A stretch of 64,000 nucleotides of DNA, from positions 1,022,724-1,086,723 of the forward strand of contig VZTJ01005976.1 in NCBI GenBank assembly GCA_013397795.1, given 5' to 3'. This document shows positions 63,401 through 64,000 of this stretch, one piece after another. Origin of the DNA: Orthonyx spaldingii. Lineage: Eukaryota; Chordata; Aves; Passeriformes; Orthonychidae. The position numbers and the translations under genes are program-made. How positions within the stretch are numbered: the first letter of the stretch is position 1; every line of letters starts with the position of its first letter. A model generated the notes under the pieces. That model had not been told where the DNA came from and made no database searches. It saw nothing but the letters and a program-made list of their open reading frames with translations.

Positions 63401-63792
63401 ATAAAATTTTTGAAAGGATCTTTCCCTTTAAATACAGAGCAGTATTTCAAAACCTAATATTTTAAAACCCAAGTATTCTTTGCTTAATTTACCCAAAATC
63501 TGTACTTTATTTTTCATTCTCTCAAGACTTTGAAACTACTGAAATAAGACAATAAAACTTGGGAGCTCCTTTAAAATCCCTCCAATAAAAAGCACTAGGA
63601 TGCATAAAAAGTATCATAAAGTTTGGAAACACATAGGGGTTTTTTCACTTCCTTTTCATCTTACCTGAAGTGTAAGGCACTTAACTGCATTCCACACTAT
63701 TCCAATAAATTCCTTCATTCTTTCCTCAGGACTTCTGCAGCTTTCAGATGAGTTCAGCATGGTTTTCACAGGGAGTGACAAAGGGCGAGATT
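205..63792 (-). CDS. VPS13B: VPS13B (COH1), central part of gene, 11 exons in window
   Basis: Partial gene; both ends lie outside the window. The exon translations line up in order with the central part of human VPS13B as I recall it, with phases compatible at every junction and GT/AG at every splice site. VPS13B belongs to the VPS13/ATG2 bridge-like lipid-transfer family: a long rod with a hydrophobic groove that is thought to move phospholipids between membranes at the Golgi. Loss in humans causes Cohen syndrome. The N-terminal Chorein region, the VAB adaptor-binding region and the C-terminal membrane-binding modules are not encoded here; this part is rod repeats plus a Ser/Thr/Pro-rich loop. 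About 1,951 coding nt are present with the 142-nt alternative exon, or 1,876 with the 67-nt one. Human exon numbers 22-31 and residues about 1070-1720 are my estimate from memory, not an alignment. Confidence 0.97.
2911..3016. repeat. Tandem duplication, 53-bp unit, two copies
   Basis: Copy one is 2911-2963 and copy two 2964-3016. Both carry caggcatttacataagc, ctcatttct and catatcaacagttt, with a few substitutions between them. Confidence 0.9.
5909..5929. repeat. Short (CA)7 followed by A run
   Basis: A dinucleotide run directly followed by about eight A, too short to be of note beyond possible length variation. Confidence 0.8.
8461..8538 (+). ncRNA. MIR875: miR-875 precursor hairpin, antisense in VPS13B intron
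   Basis: The segment aligns along its whole length to the human mir-875 precursor as I remember it. The 5p arm would be 8472-8493 (starts AAUACCUCAG); seed positions 2-8, AUACCUC, are unchanged, while positions 1, 12, 15, 16 and 20 differ. The 3p arm starts at 8507 (CCUGGAAA); its seed CUGGAAA is also kept. The upper stem UUUCCAGAUG pairs with CACCUGGAAA with one mismatch, and the basal AGUG pairs with CACU. The middle of the stem has two mismatches. The hairpin is on the strand opposite VPS13B, as in human, with miR-599 about 70 bases downstream, so the two are probably one primary transcript with its own promoter. Confidence 0.9.
8611..8705 (+). ncRNA. MIR599: miR-599 precursor hairpin (diverged), antisense in VPS13B intron
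   Basis: This aligns end to end with the human mir-599 precursor from memory, including AAGCTGACATGGGACAGGA in the 5' arm and the flank CATACCTGGAT. The mature position is 8670-8689, reading GCTGTGTCAGTATACCAAAC against human GUUGUGUCAGUUUAUCAAAC: changes at positions 2 (in the seed), 12 and 15. In the stem, the 5' arm GUUUCAUAAGCUGACA pairs with the 3' arm with three mismatches (C-C, A-C, A-A), none compensated. It may still fold, but the seed differs from the human miRNA, so its target set would differ, or it may be decaying. Identity as the miR-599 locus is firm; activity is not. Confidence 0.88.
17750..17882 (+). mobile_element. CR1 LINE tail remnant (old)
   Basis: Short degraded CR1 tail in plus orientation: ggaggctgggctagatgaac, agtcccttctaactgaaac, then tttcatgatcctatg, which resembles a worn ATTCTATGATTCTATG end. 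Boundaries are approximate. Confidence 0.75.
22451..22562 (-). CDS. VPS13B: VPS13B exon (human exon 30 equivalent)
   Basis: A short exon whose translation contains NPSIKEDTLVLKIGSVSMAP and QADNPLSRAVLRKDIYQ, matching human KEDTMVLKIGSVAMAPQADN and onward. The donor is TATCA|GTAAGTG, leaving two bases of a Gln codon. There are two possible acceptors six bases apart (tag then ctacag). I chose the one giving 22562 (112 nt) because it reproduces the human spacing (E-A-N-x-x-x-K-E-D); the other would start at 22568 and add Ala-Thr. The exon is isolated, with 5.5 kb of intron upstream and 22 kb downstream. Confidence 0.93.
22563..28070 (-). other. VPS13B: VPS13B intron, 5.5 kb
   Basis: A+T-rich intron with no recognised exon, RNA gene or well-defined mobile element. 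Short open frames in it show no resemblance to known proteins and no supporting codon bias. Confidence 0.75.
28071..28479 (-). CDS. VPS13B: VPS13B exon (human exon 29 equivalent)
   Basis: At 409 nt this is the longest exon in the window. The acceptor is acag and the donor GCAGAAG|GTACAG; phase 0 to phase 1. The translation includes TTAKLLDGSHQQHGFLSLTY, SPHFLHEILLSAQAFDVVLC, FPLLNAIASIFQARLP and QPMRTHALTSRNLPLIYINS, very close to human. The basic Ser/Lys segment SQKEKRKSPGQ looks like a surface loop; the rest is rod. The C-terminal end (FPKNEEDHHVAE) is the most divergent part. If both alternative exons are skipped, this exon is entered in the wrong frame and a stop follows after six codons. 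Confidence 0.97.
28480..30232 (-). other. VPS13B: VPS13B intron downstream of alternative exon pair
   Basis: A+T-rich. It holds a short (AAAT)n run near 28492-28510 and otherwise nothing I recognise. It carries the shared acceptor used by both alternative exons. Confidence 0.75.
30233..30374 (-). CDS. VPS13B: VPS13B alternative exon, 142 nt (mutually exclusive partner)
   Basis: The exon begins at CCTTGGGGAAG after an AAG acceptor; one base completes a Ser codon and 47 codons follow, ending on a codon boundary at the donor TCT|GTAAGA. The translation contains LGEDSWSLGQYGGVFLSC, TDKLNRRTLLVRPISKQDP and FSNFSGFFPS, almost identical to the major human isoform. Upstream on the coding strand lies a long T tract (complement of the A run 30407-30427) followed by an AG-free stretch to the acceptor. 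The first ~20 residues resemble the 67-nt exon; the remaining ~25 residues are unique to this version. Confidence 0.95.
30375..30929 (-). other. VPS13B: VPS13B intron between the two alternative exons
   Basis: A 555-nt intron separating the mutually exclusive exons. It contains the 21-base A run at 30407-30427 (a T tract on the coding strand), close to the downstream acceptor, plus a second A run near 30547-30558. It is long enough that steric interference alone would not stop both exons being spliced together. Confidence 0.75.
30407..30427. repeat. A21 homopolymer (T21 on the VPS13B strand)
   Basis: Lies 33-53 bases upstream of the 142-nt alternative exon on the coding strand, in the region of its polypyrimidine tract. 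No AG occurs between it and the acceptor. It is prone to length change and sequencing error. Confidence 0.9.
30930..30996 (-). CDS. VPS13B: VPS13B alternative exon, 67 nt (28b-like, mutually exclusive)
   Basis: A short exon with a good acceptor (ttctgtcttccag) and a consensus donor (TTG|GTGAGA). After AG from the previous exon it reads R then PGGDWQSGHFEGIFLQCREK and LL, closely matching the alternative human exon that I remember as containing GHFEGVFLQCKEK. The length of 67 nt versus 142 nt for the partner gives a 25-residue difference, the same as between the human 3997- and 4022-residue isoforms. It precedes the 142-nt exon in transcription order by a 555-nt intron. It and the partner are homologous (W-x-G-x-F/Y-x-G-I/V-F-L-x-C). 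Which of the two human labels (28 or 28b) belongs to it I am not sure. Confidence 0.88.
30997..32848 (-). other. VPS13B: VPS13B intron upstream of the alternative pair, with CR1 insertion
   Basis: A 1.85-kb intron of which 31203-31723 is a CR1 fragment in the same orientation as the gene. The rest is A+T-rich with nothing recognised. Confidence 0.75.
31203..31723 (-). mobile_element. CR1 LINE fragment, 5'-truncated, with end of ORF2
   Basis: The plus strand begins cacagaatcatagaatg and then ggctggaagggacc, the reverse complement of the CR1 3' tail, so the element is read on the minus strand (same sense as VPS13B). On that strand 31713-31510 encodes the end of a CR1 reverse transcriptase: LGCIRHSITSQAREGIVPLC and LGWPHLEYCVKFWAPPYKNV, followed by a degraded tail. 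It is truncated at the 5' end, as usual for CR1, and not active. Confidence 0.93.
32849..32963 (-). CDS. VPS13B: VPS13B exon (human exon 27 equivalent)
   Basis: A 115-nt exon with a tgcag acceptor and the donor AACAG|GTAATT. The first two bases finish a Glu codon, 37 codons follow and AG is left over. The translation includes EVCIVSELEDLSASVDMQDV and YTKIKCKIESFNIDHYRN. The exon ends in phase 2, which matters: it must be followed by an exon whose first base completes the codon, a requirement met by either of the two alternative exons downstream (G gives Arg, C gives Ser) but not by exon 28071-28479. Confidence 0.95.
34009..34180 (-). CDS. VPS13B: VPS13B exon (human exon 26 equivalent)
   Basis: A 172-nt exon with a tag acceptor and the donor GGCACAG|GTATTC. 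It runs from phase 0 to phase 1. The translation starts GDSLQGGDDSPFSDSITLEQ, the end of the acidic/Ser-rich loop, and continues GRVSLWMQWMLPKITVKLFA then PDPRNNGT, almost identical to human. The WMQWMLPKITVKLFA segment is an amphipathic strand typical of the groove-forming repeats, so the loop ends and the rod resumes inside this exon. Confidence 0.96.
34181..41993 (-). other. VPS13B: VPS13B introns 32964-34008 and 34181-41993: largely unique sequence
   Basis: The 7.8-kb intron (and the 1.0-kb intron 32964-34008 below it) is mainly A+T-rich. Two stretches, about 38390-38700 and 41330-41650, are richer in G+C and have an open frame or two, but match nothing I know. A (CA)n run lies at 41228-41239. 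No exon or RNA gene was seen. Confidence 0.7.
41994..42206 (-). CDS. VPS13B: VPS13B exon (human exon 25 equivalent)
   Basis: A 213-nt exon (71 codons, phase 0 at both ends) with a ttag acceptor and the donor ACAGAG|GTATTT. It opens with VQLLYELAEITSKVWNKIQR, matching human VQLFYELTDIMNKVWNKIQK, and then enters a Ser/Thr/Pro-rich loop containing TETMTGPAPPSSPVKSSVG and TIPPDTSTYSPSADIGTTTE. The loop is more divergent from human (KGVLHQSISSVYT replaces a shorter stretch) and slightly longer. Such loops in VPS13 proteins leave the lipid-channel rod, are disordered, and often carry phosphorylation or adaptor-binding sites; no function is shown by the sequence. Confidence 0.96.
42207..45888 (-). 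other. VPS13B: VPS13B intron, 3.7 kb
   Basis: A+T-rich with no recognised repeat or RNA gene. A short local duplication of CAGTTATGCT and GAAGTGTC-type words occurs around 43275-43325. Confidence 0.75.
45889..46109 (-). CDS. VPS13B: VPS13B exon (human exon 24 equivalent)
   Basis: A 221-nt exon. The acceptor is tag and the first two bases (GT) finish the Gly codon from the previous exon; 73 codons follow, ending on a codon boundary before the donor CAG|GTTGGT, which is a rather weak GTTGGT donor. The translation includes GDAFPWTISLHHFSIYTLLG, EPMGCTSTLAVTSQKLL and SFVVCLHVDLESLEIKCSNP, strongly matching human VPS13B. The alternating polar and hydrophobic strands fit the beta-groove repeats of the rod. 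No minus-strand open reading frame of notable length flags this exon, because stops lie close on both sides. Confidence 0.95.
47064..47350 (+). mobile_element. LTR fragment of an avian endogenous retrovirus
   Basis: Begins TGTGGTGGGTTGACTCTGGC and continues with cactccccttactcagctgg, gagaggaaaatataac and gggcagaacagactcaactt, words typical of an abundant bird LTR family. The 3' limit (near caccatgtaaaccaaa) is approximate. No internal coding sequence is attached. Confidence 0.72.
50245..50475 (+). mobile_element. CR1 LINE 3' end fragment
   Basis: The plus-strand words gaagaaattattcacagtga, cactggaacaggttgc, gtgccccatccctgaaag and tgatctttaaggtcg match the CR1 3' UTR. The terminal ATTCTRTG repeat is degraded to cctccatgaaac, so the end is approximate. 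Confidence 0.88.
51458..51762 (+). mobile_element. CR1 LINE 3' end fragment
   Basis: The CR1 3' region is in plus orientation: ggggcaagaggtgcaagtcg, cactgggagagattt, ggccagatgatcattcaagg, ending in the diagnostic ctatgattctgtgattct tail. It is opposite in sense to VPS13B. The start is approximate. Confidence 0.9.
53316..53768 (+). mobile_element. Solo LTR of an avian endogenous retrovirus
   Basis: Begins TGccctgggtttgtctggga and ends near ggagtgaggggctgtgtgca followed by tctggagttaaacca, both familiar as the ends of a common bird LTR family. The family name is not certain to me. No gag, pol or env sequence adjoins it, so it is a solo LTR. I could not find a clear target-site duplication. Confidence 0.75.
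54334..54640 (-). mobile_element. CR1 LINE 3' end fragment (old)
   Basis: Starts gaatcatagaatatctcaag then ttggaaaagaccc, the complement of a CR1 tail, and continues with the usual CR1 3' region (atgaccacttcctgtgaag, gtttttcctaac). It is more diverged than the 31203-31723 copy; the upper limit is approximate. Confidence 0.85.
54945..55179 (-). CDS. VPS13B: VPS13B exon (human exon 23 equivalent)
   Basis: A 235-nt exon between a cag acceptor and the donor GAAGAAG|GTAATG. It starts in phase 0 and ends one base into a Gly codon. The translation includes LEVQSCCVFLPNDSLPSPST, SGDIPGTVRNWYHGQ and PLQEIPFVVLRPILEE, differing from human at only a handful of positions. From memory, the recurrent Finnish truncating variant of Cohen syndrome (c.3348_3349delCT, Cys1117) falls at the Cys-Cys pair near the start of this exon. 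The reading frame is open here. The Pro/Ser-rich stretch is probably an exposed loop. Confidence 0.96.
56876..56910. repeat. Microsatellite (CA)n then (TA)n
   Basis: A compound run of CA and TA dinucleotides in the 55180-63664 intron, likely polymorphic in length. Confidence 0.9.
57287..58421 (+). mobile_element. Long LTR-like element with internal duplications and PBS-like end
   Basis: The segment is richer in G+C than its surroundings. It contains two related modules at 57643 and 57772 (share gcaca-cagtga-ctctcctcg-agctggga-gcct) and another related pair at 57988 and 58119 (share gcacctaag...catcagg), each about 130 bases apart. A polyadenylation-type AATAAA lies at 58215-58220. At 58402-58421 TGGTGCAGTCAGCAGGATTC, preceded by gacaac, resembles a tRNA-Leu primer-binding site such as ERVL elements use. 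This would make 57287-58398 the LTR and what follows a trace of leader. The left boundary is uncertain and no retroviral protein is seen. Confidence 0.55.
63665..63792 (-). CDS. VPS13B: VPS13B exon (human exon 22 equivalent)
   Basis: A 128-nt exon. The acceptor reads gttag before AATCTCGCCC and the donor is CTTCAG followed by GTAAG. The first two bases complete a Glu codon begun in the preceding exon outside the window; 42 full codons follow and the exon ends on a codon boundary. The translation begins SRPLSLPVKTMLNSSESCRS and contains PEERMKEFIGIVWNAVK, nearly identical to human VPS13B around residues 1068-1110. The Ser-rich first half looks like a flexible linker and the second half re-enters the rod. 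Confidence 0.95.
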
Positions 63793-64000
63793 CTAACGCA
63801 AACAAAAAAACTGAGTTACAAAAAGAATATCTAAGTAAATAATATACTTACTGATGGCAAAGAAAAACAGTTACTTACTTTACATTCGAAAAGAATCTTT
63901 CTCTCACTGTGTACATCTCACCATGCACATCATAATAATGTGTCTGCATTAGTTTTAAATTTGTCAATACAACTGCACCAGTTAAGCCTTGTGAGAAATA
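63793..64000 (-). other. VPS13B: VPS13B intron, 3' end of intron entering the window
   Basis: Ends on the coding strand with gcgttag before the exon at 63792. The polypyrimidine tract is the complement of the A run just above it. Nothing else recognised. Confidence 0.8.

Larger units (their letters stand above)
55180..63664 (-). other. VPS13B: VPS13B intron, 8.5 kb, with long LTR-like element
   Basis: It contains the LTR-like element at about 57287-58421, a (CA)n(TA)n microsatellite at 56876-56910 and an 18-bp perfect palindrome at 58449-58466. The remainder is A+T-rich with nothing recognised. Confidence 0.8.

Noticed and set aside
1..64000. CRISPR array, bacterial operon, tRNA or rRNA gene
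   Set aside because: None seen: no regularly spaced identical repeats, no dense gene packing and no tRNA-like A/B boxes with cloverleaf; the window is a vertebrate intron-rich locus.

Overview
The window is A+T-rich vertebrate genomic DNA, almost certainly from a bird. CR1 LINE 3' ends of the avian type (TTCTATGATTCTGTG tails) and several avian-type endogenous retroviral LTRs support this. The only protein-coding gene I can support is VPS13B (COH1, the Cohen syndrome gene). It is on the minus strand and runs through the whole window, and neither end of the gene is present. VPS13B is a very large bridge-like lipid-transfer protein of the Golgi.

I placed eleven VPS13B exons by matching their translations to the human protein as I remember it, then checking splice sites and reading phase. 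In transcription order they are 63665-63792, 54945-55179, 45889-46109, 41994-42206, 34009-34180, 32849-32963, the alternative pair 30930-30996 and 30233-30374, then 28071-28479, 22451-22562 and 205-408. All phases join without a frameshift or stop. Together they encode about 650 residues of the central rod, roughly human residues 1070-1720, and match human exons 22-31 if the alternative pair is 28/28b. Coding sequence is about 3% of the window; the rest is intron.

Two features stand out. First, the two alternative exons (67 and 142 nt) are homologous to each other, and reading phase forces them to be mutually exclusive: using both or neither brings an early stop. Second, the 22-kb intron 409-22450 carries, on the plus strand and so antisense to VPS13B, two hairpins that match miR-875 (8461-8538) and miR-599 (8611-8705) in the same order, spacing and antisense orientation as in human. 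The miR-875 seed is intact. The miR-599 ortholog has a substitution at seed position 2 and several uncompensated stem mismatches, so it may be drifting or decaying in this lineage.

The introns otherwise hold five CR1 fragments (17750-17882, 31203-31723, 50245-50475, 51458-51762, 54334-54640), two solo-LTR-like elements (47064-47350, 53316-53768), a longer LTR-like element with internal ~130-bp duplications and a tRNA-Leu-type primer-binding-site-like end (about 57287-58421), a 53-bp tandem duplication and simple repeats. I see no tRNA, rRNA, CRISPR array or second protein gene.
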